NCBI RefSeq assembly: GCF_001583495.1
Contig: NZ_LQAQ01000061.1
Location: 434,001 to 498,000 of the forward strand
DNA from: Flammeovirga sp. SJP92
GTDB lineage: Bacteria > Bacteroidota > Bacteroidia > Cytophagales > Flammeovirgaceae
Length of the DNA stretch: 64,000 bases
Direction of reading: 5' to 3'
Position 1 is the stretch's first letter, and each line of letters begins with the position of its first letter. Below are positions 53,599 through 62,368 of this stretch, one piece after another. Position numbers and translations under genes: made by a program. The notes beneath the pieces are model-generated. The model did no database searches and had not been told where the DNA came from. It was given only the letters and a program-made list of their open reading frames with translations.

Positions 53599-55605
53599 AT
53601 GATGACATATAAATTTATTCTGAACGATGATTTCCTCGAAAAGTACAAAAATACTAAACCTCCATTCGGCTTCAATGGTCTTGGAGAATTAGTATACATG
53701 CGTACTTATTCCCGCTTAAAAGACGACGGAACTAACGAAGTATGGTGGGAAACAGTGAGACGTGTCGTTGAGGGTACATATACCATCCAGAAAAACCACA
53801 TCTTAAAGTACCAATTAGGATGGGATGACAGCAAAGCACAACTTTCTGCACAAGAAATGTACGACCGCATGTTCAACATGAAGTTTTTACCTCCTGGACG
53901 TGGTCTTTGGGCAATGGGCTCTGAACTAACTACTAAAAGAAATCTCTTCGCCGCCTTGAATAACTGTTCTTTTGTAAGTACAGAAACAATGGCATCTGAT
54001 CCAACAAAACCTTTTGAGTTCTTGATGGACATGTCAATGTTAGGTGTAGGTGTAGGTTTCGATACGAAAGGTGCAGGAACTGTTACTATTTATCAACCCA
54101 ACAAGGAAGATAAAGTAACTTATGTTATTCCTGACAGCAGAGAAGGTTGGGTAAACAGTACTGGAATGTTACTAGATTCTTTCTTCCACAAAGGAAGAGT
54201 GAATGTAGAATTTGATTATTCAAAAATTAGAGAAGCGGGCTTACCAATCAAAGGTTTTGGTGGTATTGCATCTGGTGCAGGTCCTTTATTGAAACTTCAC
54301 GATCAAATCCGTGCAATGTTTGAAGGCAGATCAGAAGACGCTACAATTACAGTGACTGATATTGTTGACATCATGAACATGATTGGATGCTGTGTAGTTG
54401 CTGGTAATGTAAGACGTTCTGCTGAAATTGTATTTGGCGAAGCTGATGATGACGAATACTTAAAATTAAAAGACTACCGTTGGAATCCTGAAACACAACA
54501 GATGGAAGGATCTTCAGCACACCGTTCTGAATACGGATGGTCTTCTAATAACTCCGTATTCTCTCATGTAGGAATGGACTACAAAAAAGTAGCGGCACAA
54601 TCTGCTGTAAATGGAGAACCTGGCTACATCTGGTTAGACAACATGCGTAAGTTTGGCCGTATGGGCGATGCTCCTGACAACAAAGACAACAGAGCAATGG
54701 GTACTAACCCTTGTGCTGAACAAACTTTGGAATCTTATGAGCTTTGCTGTTTAGTAGAGACTTTCCCTACAAGAGCTACTAGTAAAGAAGATTATTTAAG
54801 AACGTTGAAATTTGCTTATTTATATGCAAAAACTGTAACGTTAACAAATACACACTGGCCTGAAACAAACAGAGTATTATTAAGAAACAGAAGAATTGGT
54901 ACTTCTATGTCAGGTATTGCTCAGTTTGTTGAGAACCAAGGTTTAGATACATTCAGAGATTGGTGTGATGATGGTTACAAAACAATCCAAAACTGGGATA
55001 GAATCTATTCTGAGTGGTTGTGTGTGACTCCATCTGTAAAAACTACTTCAGTGAAACCTTCAGGTACAGTTTCATTACTTCCTGGTGTTACTCCTGGTAT
55101 GCACTACCCTGAAAGCAATCACTATATTCGTCGTATTCGTCTATCAAAGAAATCTCCATTGATTGAGAAGTGTATTGCCGCCAACTACCATGTTGAGCCA
55201 AGTGTTTCCGAATCTGACACAATGGTTGTTTCTATCCCGGTAAGTATTGACAACGTAAGAACTGTAAATCAAGTAGGCATCTGGGAACAAGTTCACCTTG
55301 CTGCATTCTTGCAAAGATACTGGGCAGACAACCAAGTTTCTGTTACAGTTACATTCAAGAAAGATGAAGCCAATCAAATTGAACCTATCTTGAACTACTT
55401 CCAGTATCACTTGAAGTCAATCAGTTTCTTACCAAAATTAGAGTTAGGAAATACTGTATATCCTCAAATGCCTTATGAAGAAATTTCTAAGGACAAGTAT
55501 GAGGAGTTAGCAAAACACATCAAGCCACTTAACTTTAATGATTTAGGGCAAGGACAAGATGTAGAGGCAGAGAAATTCTGTGACGGTGACCACTGTCAAT
55601 TGTAA
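53599..55605 (+). CDS. nrdJ: Adenosylcobalamin-dependent class II ribonucleotide reductase
   Basis: An in-frame ATG at 53575 precedes, but the MMTYKFILNDDFLEKYKNTK start at 53599 is the more natural one. The 668-residue chain is the monomeric RTPR type (Lactobacillus leichmannii style): FGFNGLGELVYMRTYSRL, then FLPPGRGLWAMGSE, the allosteric LNNCSFV and the radical-site NPCAEQTLESYELCCLVETF. The C-terminal pair of redox cysteines is in EKFCDGDHCQL. It reduces ribonucleoside triphosphates with adenosylcobalamin and no oxygen requirement. Confidence 0.95.
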   Translation: MMTYKFILNDDFLEKYKNTKPPFGFNGLGELVYMRTYSRLKDDGTNEVWWETVRRVVEGTYTIQKNHILKYQLGWDDSKAQLSAQEMYDRMFNMKFLPPGRGLWAMGSELTTKRNLFAALNNCSFVSTETMASDPTKPFEFLMDMSMLGVGVGFDTKGAGTVTIYQPNKEDKVTYVIPDSREGWVNSTGMLLDSFFHKGRVNVEFDYSKIREAGLPIKGFGGIASGAGPLLKLHDQIRAMFEGRSEDATITVTDIVDIMNMIGCCVVAGNVRRSAEIVFGEADDDEYLKLKDYRWNPETQQMEGSSAHRSEYGWSSNNSVFSHVGMDYKKVAAQSAVNGEPGYIWLDNMRKFGRMGDAPDNKDNRAMGTNPCAEQTLESYELCCLVETFPTRATSKEDYLRTLKFAYLYAKTVTLTNTHWPETNRVLLRNRRIGTSMSGIAQFVENQGLDTFRDWCDDGYKTIQNWDRIYSEWLCVTPSVKTTSVKPSGTVSLLPGVTPGMHYPESNHYIRRIRLSKKSPLIEKCIAANYHVEPSVSESDTMVVSIPVSIDNVRTVNQVGIWEQVHLAAFLQRYWADNQVSVTVTFKKDEANQIEPILNYFQYHLKSISFLPKLELGNTVYPQMPYEEISKDKYEELAKHIKPLNFNDLGQGQDVEAEKFCDGDHCQL

Positions 55606-55628
55606 TATCACTCCTCCGTGTAAATAAT

Positions 55629-55666
55629 ATAGAGCACCAATTATAAAATTATAATTGGTGCTCTAT
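55629..55666. terminator. Bidirectional terminator
   Basis: A perfect 16-bp stem (55629-55644 against 55651-55666) separates nrdJ from the convergent VanZ-like gene. Confidence 0.92.
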
Positions 55667-56098
55667 CTTTTTATAGATAGGAACAATGTTGATGATTTTA
55701 TGCAATAATTCATAGCAAAAAACACCAATAACTCCTGCACTGGCATCTGCAACAAAATCCCAAAAATCTCCTTCTCTAGCATCTAAAAGAAGCCCTTGTA
55801 ATAATTCTGTGAGCATTCCCCAAGAAAAAATAATGATTAACACAGCTGTAATTATAGGCTTCCTCTCATTATTGAAGAACTTTCCTCCACAAAATGAAAA
55901 CATCAAGGAAGCTGTCAGAATACCAAAAATACCAAAGTGGCCTATTTTATCACCATAAGGTAGATTAAGTAAAAAACTATCTCCATCTACAGGACTTTTT
56001 GTAAGTAATAGCTTGATTGTCATCAAGAACCACAAAAATGATGGCAGTAACCATAAAAGTTTCTTCAGAATATCGTTGTTGTTGTCTATTTTCGCCAT
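55649..56098 (-). CDS. VanZ-like membrane protein
   Basis: I use the ATG at 56098 (MAKIDNNNDILKKLLWLLPS); an earlier ATG at 56125 would overlap the cyclophilin promoter. Four hydrophobic helices are visible (LLWLLPSFLWFLMTIKLLLT, HFGIFGILTASLMFSF, ITAVLIIIFSWGMLTEL and VADASAGVIGVFCYELLHKI). DKIGHFGIFGILT and ELLQ(G)LL..REGDFWDFVADASAG carry the VanZ family signature. The family is linked to teicoplanin-resistance VanZ in Gram-positives; its role in Bacteroidota is unknown. It overlaps the terminator at its end and is divergent from the cyclophilin. Confidence 0.88.
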   Translation of the reverse strand: MAKIDNNNDILKKLLWLLPSFLWFLMTIKLLLTKSPVDGDSFLLNLPYGDKIGHFGIFGILTASLMFSFCGGKFFNNERKPIITAVLIIIFSWGMLTELLQGLLLDAREGDFWDFVADASAGVIGVFCYELLHKIINIVPIYKKIEHQL

Positions 56099-56129
56099 AA
56101 ATAAAAAAATGTTTTTCAAGCACAAAAAT

Positions 56130-56774
56130 ATGCGTTCATTCTCATTATCATTTTATATTCTCATTTTTTTATGTTCTTTTTTTATCAATGTGTCTTCTGC
56201 ACAAAGTAAAAAGAAACTAAAAGGAAAAGATGAGGTCATACATATGGAAACCACTTATGGGGAAATTGTAATGGTCCTTTTTGACGAAACTCCCAATCAT
56301 AAGAAAAACTTCCTCCACCTTGCCAAAGACGGCTTTTATAACGGCACTACTTTTCACAGAGTATTGCAAGATTTTATGATTCAAGGAGGAGACCCAAATA
56401 CTAGAACCAACGGTGATTCCACAAGAATAGGCATTGGCAATCCTGGATATACCATCAACAGTGAATTCGATTCTACTCTCCTACATGATTATGGAATGGT
56501 GGGCGCTGCACGCCAAAATGACGAAATCAATCCAGATAAATCTTCAAGCGGTTCACAGTTCTATATTGTAGAATCAAAAGACGGTGCACATCACCTAGAC
56601 GGCGAGTATACAGTGTTCGGGATGGTAGTTAAAGGGATGGATGTCGTTGAAAAAATTGCTGAATTAGAAATTAACAGAGAAGGAAAACCGTTAAAAAGAG
56701 TAGAAATAAATATAAAAGTTGTTAAAGAAAAAAGAAAAAATCTTCAGAAAATGTACGATTTGAGCCATTTTTAG
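56130..56774 (+). CDS. Exported cyclophilin-type peptidyl-prolyl isomerase
   Basis: The frame opens further upstream, but the ATG at 56130 gives a signal peptide (MRSFSLSFYILIFLCSFFIN, cleavage after SSAQ), and avoids overlap with the VanZ gene. The 214-residue precursor contains TTYGEIVMVLFDETPNHKKN, FHRVLQDFMIQGGDPNTR (catalytic Arg and FMIQGGDP), GMVGAARQNDE and SSGSQFYIVES (the FFI position), all cyclophilin. The C-terminal KEKRKNLQKMYDLSHF is an extra basic tail. It probably aids folding in the periplasm. Confidence 0.93.
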   Translation: MRSFSLSFYILIFLCSFFINVSSAQSKKKLKGKDEVIHMETTYGEIVMVLFDETPNHKKNFLHLAKDGFYNGTTFHRVLQDFMIQGGDPNTRTNGDSTRIGIGNPGYTINSEFDSTLLHDYGMVGAARQNDEINPDKSSSGSQFYIVESKDGAHHLDGEYTVFGMVVKGMDVVEKIAELEINREGKPLKRVEINIKVVKEKRKNLQKMYDLSHF

Positions 56775-56982
56775 ATGATAATGTAAAAAAAACACGAATA
56801 ATAAAGATTCAGTAACAAGTTTTAGGTTAATGAGATTATTTTTTATCCGAAAACTAATTAAATTTGCCAATGTCTGAATTGAATCTTGACGATAAAGTTT
56901 TGCATTGATTTTATTTTCTTATAATTCATTTTGGACTAGTATTTAGTTCGCAGCAAGATTACAACAAACTCTTTGTAGAAAA

Positions 56983-57594
56983 ATGACAAAAACAAAAATA
57001 CTTACTTTGTTAATGGTGCCAGTTGTAGTATATTTAGGCTACACGTTATTCCATAGCGTATTCGACACTATTGAGTTAAGTGAGCAGATTAAGAAGTCCG
57101 AAGCACGTGTGATCAAACAATTAAAAATGATCCGTGATGCGGAGACAGCTTATTTATCAAGATACAAGCAATATACTGCTTCTTGGGATACGTTAGCGAT
57201 GTTCATTGATAATGACACAATTTACAACGTACAAAAGAAAGAAATTATCAAACCTCGTACAAAGGATGATCCATTGTACTTCACACGTACAGACTCAGTT
57301 CGTATTGTGTATGATACAATTGGAGCAACTCAAGTAAGAGAAAAGATTTTCCCTGTTGAGGAATATGGTAATTTTGACGCATCGAAGTTAAAATATATCG
57401 CCGGTAAAGACGGTAAAGAATTTGAACTTTCTGCAGAAGTAAGAAAAAAAGTCAACGCAATGGTTTCTTATGTTCAGTGTGTGGATCGTTTCCCGCTTGA
57501 CAAACAACGTAAAGAAACTAATGCTTCACCAACAAGAAGACTTCTTAAGTTTGGTTCGTTAGACGAAGCAACTACTGCAGGTAACTGGGAATAA
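56983..57594 (+). CDS. Pseudopilin-like single-helix protein of unknown role
   Basis: The 203-residue protein has an N-terminal membrane helix (TKILTLLMVPVVVYLGYTLF, about residues 3-24) followed at once by a long amphipathic helix IKKSEARVIKQLKMIRDAET and AYLSRYKQYTASWDTLAMFI. This helix-and-globular layout resembles type II secretion pseudopilins (the AxxxLxxIRxAxxxYxxxxGxYP pattern), but there is no prepilin cleavage motif, so it is only pilin-like. The rest has strand-rich sequence. It is followed 2 bp later by the DUF3822 gene and coaD, and these three form an operon. Conserved in Bacteroidota as far as I know; unknown function. Confidence 0.65.
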   Translation: MTKTKILTLLMVPVVVYLGYTLFHSVFDTIELSEQIKKSEARVIKQLKMIRDAETAYLSRYKQYTASWDTLAMFIDNDTIYNVQKKEIIKPRTKDDPLYFTRTDSVRIVYDTIGATQVREKIFPVEEYGNFDASKLKYIAGKDGKEFELSAEVRKKVNAMVSYVQCVDRFPLDKQRKETNASPTRRLLKFGSLDEATTAGNWE

Positions 57595-57596
57595 TA

Positions 57597-58472
57597 TTGG
57601 AAGATCTGCTATTAGAATCAGTCAGATACTCCGTACATTCAAACAGCTTTGATGTAGCTCGACTAGCTGAATACAGCTTGCATTTGAGAATACATCAAAG
57701 CTGTCTTGTTATAGGAGTATACGACCCTGAAAACAACGAGTGTTTAGCTCTTGAATCTTATTCATACGAGACGGCAATGAATACCACTGCCTTGATCGTC
57801 AATCTGCACAATATAGTGCAGAAACACTCTTTCCTGAATGCTGCATTCTGGAAAAAAGTGAACATTATTTCAGCTCTATCATCTTTTGCTTTTGTACCTG
57901 ATGATGTTGCTGATGAGGAAACTGAACAGAATATTTTAAAACTGTCTTCAAAGTTTAGCAGTAAAAAGGACAAAGTGTTCAAAAATGCTACTAATTTTGG
58001 AGCTTCTGTGGTTTATGCACTTCCTTCTGAATTGGAGGAGTGGTTTAATGAAATGTACAGTAACTCTACTATTTCTTATAATCACTACGCCAATAGCTTT
58101 ATTCAGGAAGTCAACAATGTTGCTGCAGGTATTCACTGTTACATTGACACAGATACCATTTGCATCATTAATACCAATCAAGATAACTCCCTTTCTTTTG
58201 CCAACATGTTTAAGTACAAAACTGCTCAAGACATGTTGTATTTCATTCTTTTTGTGGTAGATGAATTACAATTATCACCGAAGGATACTGAAATTTATAT
58301 TTGGGGAGAATTGAACAGTAACGCTGAAGAAATTAACACCTTAAGAAAATTTATAAGCAAAGTTACTTTCGGAAATAAACCAAAAGATGTACTTTATGCT
58401 TATCAATTTGACCAAGAGCCTCATCAACATGCTGCCGTTGATATTATAGGCAATATGAAATTATATAAATGA
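57597..58472 (+). CDS. DUF3822 family protein
   Basis: The start codon is TTG at 57597, only 2 bp after the preceding stop; the next ATG (in frame at 57777) would remove a conserved part. The 291-residue protein reads RLAEYSLHLRIHQSCLVIGV at the start and has LYAYQFDQEPHQHAAVDII near the end. It resembles the actin-like ATPase fold of DUF3822 as I know it from Bacteroidota, where this gene lies next to coaD. Its function is unknown. It overlaps coaD by 4 bp (ATGA), indicating translational coupling. Confidence 0.75.
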   Translation: MEDLLLESVRYSVHSNSFDVARLAEYSLHLRIHQSCLVIGVYDPENNECLALESYSYETAMNTTALIVNLHNIVQKHSFLNAAFWKKVNIISALSSFAFVPDDVADEETEQNILKLSSKFSSKKDKVFKNATNFGASVVYALPSELEEWFNEMYSNSTISYNHYANSFIQEVNNVAAGIHCYIDTDTICIINTNQDNSLSFANMFKYKTAQDMLYFILFVVDELQLSPKDTEIYIWGELNSNAEEINTLRKFISKVTFGNKPKDVLYAYQFDQEPHQHAAVDIIGNMKLYK

Positions 58473-58930
58473 AAAGAATTGCTTTTTTTCCTGGCACATT
58501 TGATCCTTTTACAAAAGGACATGAAGATATTGCACTGCGCGGTACACAACTATTTGACGAAATTGTCATTGGAATAGGTCATAACACCAAAAAGAAACGC
58601 TTTTTCCCTGCGGAAAAAATGAAAGCATTGATAGAGGATTATTTTAAAGATAATCCAAGCATCAGAGTCATTTTATACCAAGATCTTACGGCCAAAGTAG
58701 CAAAAGACCTTGGAGCCTGTGTATTATTAAGAGGGCTTAGAAATACAACAGACTTTGAATACGAAAACAGTATTGCTCAAGCAAACAGATATGTGAATGG
58801 CATTGATACTGTTTTCATTTACACTTCACCTGAATATTCACACTTAAGTTCATCAATTATACGTGAACTTCATAAATTTGGACACAGTGTGAGTGAATTT
58901 GTTCCATTCAAATTAGAATCGGAATATTAA
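58469..58930 (+). CDS. coaD: Phosphopantetheine adenylyltransferase
   Basis: CoaD makes dephospho-CoA from 4'-phosphopantetheine and ATP, the penultimate step of CoA synthesis. The 153-residue enzyme begins AFFPGTFDPFTKGHEDIALRG (the HxGH-type TKGH motif), has LLRGLRNTTDFEYENSIAQANR, and YSHLSSSIIRELHKFG, all characteristic. It starts inside the DUF3822 gene (4-bp overlap). Confidence 0.97.
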   Translation: MKRIAFFPGTFDPFTKGHEDIALRGTQLFDEIVIGIGHNTKKKRFFPAEKMKALIEDYFKDNPSIRVILYQDLTAKVAKDLGACVLLRGLRNTTDFEYENSIAQANRYVNGIDTVFIYTSPEYSHLSSSIIRELHKFGHSVSEFVPFKLESEY

Positions 58931-59001
58931 TTTTTTTAATGCATTTTTGCATTCGGCTAAATTGCCAAACCTATCGAAAGATAGACTAAAAATAGATAGA
59001 T

Positions 59002-60396
59002 ATGGGATGTCAATCGTGTGCAACGGGAGCATGTGGGGTACCAACAGGATGTGGCAGTAATGGCGACTGTAGTTCTGGAGGCTGTAGTAAATTGAATTCT
59101 TTCGATTGGCTAGGCGACATGGACCTCCCCTCATCGCAACGTTTTAATATAATAGAAATAAAATTCAAAGGTGGTAGAAAGGGGTATTTTAAAAATCACC
59201 TACACCTTGAATTATACACTGGCGATCCAGTAGTTGTTGACACTGGAAATGGTCATCATATTGGTCATGTAAGTTTACAAGGTGACTTAGTAAGGTTACA
59301 GCTGATCAAGAAAGGAATAAATGAAGAGGAAGATGAACTTTTGAATATCCTTCGTCATGCTACTCCTAAAGATTTGGAGAAATTGGCAATGGTAAAAAAT
59401 AGAGAAATTCCTACTTTATACCGTACTAGGGAAATCATTCAAGACATGGAGTTACAAATGAAGCTCTCTGATGTTGATTTCCAAGCAGATAACTCCAAAG
59501 CCACTTTCTACTATTCTGCAGATGACAGAGTAGACTTCCGTCAGCTGATTAAAGTATTGGCAAGCGAATTTAAGATCCGCGTAGAAATGCGTCAAATCAG
59601 CTTAAGACAAGAAGCTAGTAGGTTAGGCGGAATTGGTTCTTGTGGTAGAGAGTTATGCTGTTCTACGTGGTTGACAGAGTTCAAAAGTGTCTCTACTTCT
59701 GCTGCTCGCTATCAAAACCTTTCTTTAAATCCAAGTAAGTTATCTGGTCAGTGCGGGCGTTTGAAATGTTGTCTGAACTATGAGTTAGAGACTTATATTG
59801 ATGCTTTGGTAGATATTCCTTTGTTGGATAAAAACTTAAAGACACAGAAAGGCGAAGCCATTCTTCAGAAAGTGGATATTTTCCGTAAGAGAATGTGGTT
59901 CAGTTTCCAAGGTGAAACAACTTGGCATGCTATCTCTACCAAAAGGGTTCATGAAATCTCAAAAATGAATGAGAGAGGTAAGTTCCCTGAAACATTGGAG
60001 GAAAATACGATTGACAAGACTGCTGTAATGCAGGAACAGAAATTAAGTTCTGTACTTGAAAAACAGCCTGTTCCTCAAAAGAAGAATAAAGGAAAGCGCA
60101 AGCAGGACCAAAACAAACAGGCTACTGACAATAAAAAAGGCCAACAGCCAAACGAACGTCAGAAAAATCAGCCTCGCAAAAAACAAAACAATGGCCCTGC
60201 TAAGAAAAGAGGCAACTTCCCGAATAGACAAAAAGGAAACAACGCTGAGCAAAAGCAAAATGAAGGTAAAAAACCTAATAACGCTCCTAAACAGCAACAA
60301 CAGCCGAAGTCTAAAAAAGAAGGAGGTAATAACAAAAAACCTCAAAGAGGTAATTTCAGAGGAAAACGTAGAAGACCTAACAATACAAATGAGTAA
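59002..60396 (+). CDS. PSP1/RicT-like protein with basic tail
   Basis: The N-terminal 40 residues are cysteine-rich (MGCQSCATGACGVPTGCGSN). The PSP1 core (about 40-330) has GSCGRELCCSTWLTEF and SGQCGRLKCCLNYE, the cysteine pairs that bind an Fe-S cluster in RicT/YaaT. The C-terminal 120 residues are a low-complexity K/Q/N/R/P tail. In Bacillus, RicT (YaaT) and partners (RicA, RicF) control mRNA cleavage and sporulation; the role in Bacteroidota is unknown, though the gene commonly precedes gldH. It overlaps gldH by 8 bp. Confidence 0.88.
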   Translation: MGCQSCATGACGVPTGCGSNGDCSSGGCSKLNSFDWLGDMDLPSSQRFNIIEIKFKGGRKGYFKNHLHLELYTGDPVVVDTGNGHHIGHVSLQGDLVRLQLIKKGINEEEDELLNILRHATPKDLEKLAMVKNREIPTLYRTREIIQDMELQMKLSDVDFQADNSKATFYYSADDRVDFRQLIKVLASEFKIRVEMRQISLRQEASRLGGIGSCGRELCCSTWLTEFKSVSTSAARYQNLSLNPSKLSGQCGRLKCCLNYELETYIDALVDIPLLDKNLKTQKGEAILQKVDIFRKRMWFSFQGETTWHAISTKRVHEISKMNERGKFPETLEENTIDKTAVMQEQKLSSVLEKQPVPQKKNKGKRKQDQNKQATDNKKGQQPNERQKNQPRKKQNNGPAKKRGNFPNRQKGNNAEQKQNEGKKPNNAPKQQQQPKSKKEGGNNKKPQRGNFRGKRRRPNNTNE

Positions 60397-60919
60397 TCCT
60401 ACTAAAATAGTTTTACCTTTCTTGGGTGTAATCTTATCATTATTCTTTACTTCTTGTGACTCTCAAATGGTGCACGAGGAGTTTGTGGATTATGAAAATG
60501 AATCTTGGAATGTAGATTCTTTAGCATCATTTAATTTTGATGTAGAAGACCTCAGTAGTGAGTACAATTTGATTACCTATATTAGAAATACTAATGATTA
60601 TCCATTCCAGAATATTTACATCAAATATTCGTTAGTTGAGCATGGTACACTTGATGAAGTTGACACATTAATTGCGGAAACAATGAAAGATTGTCAATTA
60701 TTCAAAATGAAAACAGGTGAACCATTCGGTAAGGTTGAACAATCTATTGGTAATTCAAGTACGGGGGCTATTTATAACCACTCTGTTACGTTGAAAAAGA
60801 ATTTCAAATTTCCAAAGGAAGGAAATTATACTTTTCAAATCTCACATTTTATGCGACCAGATGAATTAAACGGTGTCATTGGTGTGGGGTACCGATTAGA
60901 GAAAGTAGAGAAAAATTAA
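60389..60919 (+). CDS. gldH: Gliding motility lipoprotein GldH
   Basis: The ATG at 60389 overlaps the end of the PSP1 gene (ATGAGTAA), giving 176 residues. The lipoprotein signal is MSNPTKIVLPFLGVILSLFF then TSC, with Cys23 as lipid site. The mature part has ITYIRNTNDYPFQNIYIKYS and YTFQISHFMRPDELNGV(I)GVG, matching the NxYPFxNLxL and QxMRxxxLxG(I/V)xDVG patterns of GldH. GldH is required for gliding and chitin use in Flavobacterium johnsoniae. Translational coupling to PSP1 is common in Bacteroidota. Confidence 0.92.
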   Translation: MSNPTKIVLPFLGVILSLFFTSCDSQMVHEEFVDYENESWNVDSLASFNFDVEDLSSEYNLITYIRNTNDYPFQNIYIKYSLVEHGTLDEVDTLIAETMKDCQLFKMKTGEPFGKVEQSIGNSSTGAIYNHSVTLKKNFKFPKEGNYTFQISHFMRPDELNGVIGVGYRLEKVEKN

Positions 60920-60940
60920 GTTTTTCTAAAAATAAAAAAT

Positions 60941-60976
60941 AAGGAGATCCGGTATTTTAAAATACTAGATCTCCTT
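60941..60976 (+). terminator. Terminator of gldH
   Basis: AAGGAGATC...GTATTTT pairs with AAAATAC...GATCTCCTT (60941-60976) with a short internal mismatch and is followed by TTTT. Confidence 0.88.
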
Positions 60977-61034
60977 TTTTAATGTATTAGTCGGAAGTAA
61001 TTTCTTATACAAAAGTTCTCCTCACCTTGTTTGC

Positions 61035-62102
61035 TTATTGTTCATATTGAGAAGAATCAAACATGTCTTTATACTTGTCTTGTCTTCTTAATACGTGCTC
61101 AATAGATTCAGTTACAATTTCACCCATATTCTCACATTTCAAAAATCTTGAGCTCTTGTAATGCTCTGAAAGGTCTTGTCTCAATGACATCACATTATCC
61201 CTTGGAGCAATCACATCTTTACGCATTGTTCTTAAAATATCCTTTGCTCTGTGACGGAAACCCATTACCCTACTGGCAATCATAAAACGTTCTTCGGCTT
61301 GGTACTGTCTTACAGATTCCCAAGAAATTTTACCCATCATGAGCTTTAAAATGGCGTTGTTCTGACGGTAGAATTGTGGCATATAAATATTCCTTCTTCC
61401 TTCATAACTCTGCTGATCAAAATCAATAGGTCTGATTCTGTAGTTGATTTCATCAAAATCCGGCACCATTAAAACTACCCAGTTTGAAGAGTGCATATCC
61501 CCTAGAAGCTGTACAAAACATCTTTCATTGAATTTCACAAACTCCTTTGTCAAACGCGTTTTATTTTGATGACCATCTTCTAAATAACTATTGATAAACG
61601 TATCACCTGGAATACCCGGAATATGCTCCTCAATGAGCGTCTGTTCTGTCACAAGATAACTCACCTTATTCGGTGATAAAATATCTTCTAATTCTAAACC
61701 ATAAATCCTTGAAGCATCGGCCACTTTGATATAGAAGTAGTCAAAGTTATCATTGATTCGGTTTACAATTCTTACTCTAAATGGCTTGGTATTACCGTAA
61801 GTACACATATCTACCCTATCCACGAAAAGGTGTTCCATGACCGTAAGGTTACCATCGGCTCTCAAAGATGCATAAAGTTTTTTAAGCGTTTTATACAATT
61901 CTTCCATATCATCCTGTGGATAAAATACCGTAATCCACAAAGTATCCTCCCCTTGTGAGTCATAAAGTGGAATTGCATTATTAAAACGCGTCAGATCTTC
62001 ATACTTGATATTTACTGGAGAGATCCTATCGTACTGATCTAAAAAATATTCTAACGGTTCTGTAACCGGATAAGGTAATTTTTTCTTACTAATTAAAGCC
62101 AT
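61035..62102 (-). CDS. Conserved protein with kinase-like motifs
   Basis: The 355-residue soluble protein has no signal peptide. Near residue 200, LGDMHSSNWVVLM resembles the HxDxxxxN catalytic loop of small-molecule kinases (GDxHxxN form), and near 226 PIDFDQQSYEG resembles the metal-binding (D)FD. Upstream, FYIKVADASRIYGLELEDIL and LIEEHIPGIPGD could hold the Lys and Glu of the N-lobe. The order is right for an aminoglycoside-phosphotransferase-like fold, but I recognise no named family, and the ATP lysine is only a guess. Single gene on the minus strand, divergent from the nuclease gene. Confidence 0.5.
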   Translation of the reverse strand: MALISKKKLPYPVTEPLEYFLDQYDRISPVNIKYEDLTRFNNAIPLYDSQGEDTLWITVFYPQDDMEELYKTLKKLYASLRADGNLTVMEHLFVDRVDMCTYGNTKPFRVRIVNRINDNFDYFYIKVADASRIYGLELEDILSPNKVSYLVTEQTLIEEHIPGIPGDTFINSYLEDGHQNKTRLTKEFVKFNERCFVQLLGDMHSSNWVVLMVPDFDEINYRIRPIDFDQQSYEGRRNIYMPQFYRQNNAILKLMMGKISWESVRQYQAEERFMIASRVMGFRHRAKDILRTMRKDVIAPRDNVMSLRQDLSEHYKSSRFLKCENMGEIVTESIEHVLRRQDKYKDMFDSSQYEQ

Positions 62103-62314
62103 ATTATCATTCTTCTAACCGATACCAAAAGCACAACCTTCTTTTGATAATTCTTGAAATGGATTCTGAGTAAATTTAACGAAGTACTCCAATATATTTG
62201 CTGTATTTTATTGTTTTGTGATTACTATCTCCAAAAAACTTTCTTTCAAGCTGTCATTCATAACTTTTTAAGAATTTCAATCACAAAAGTTGAGATCTCA
62301 CGGAAAGAAAAGAG

Positions 62315-62345
62315 TTGTGAGTTACAAGAGTTAACTGCATCTTTG
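62315..62345 (+). promoter_or_regulatory. Promoter candidate of the nuclease gene
   Basis: TTG (62315-62317), 20 bp and CATCTTTG (62338-62345) match TTG-N-TAnnTTTG with one mismatch. The gene starts 24 bp downstream. Confidence 0.45.
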
Positions 62346-62368
62346 CAAGACAGAAAAAACTCATTTAT

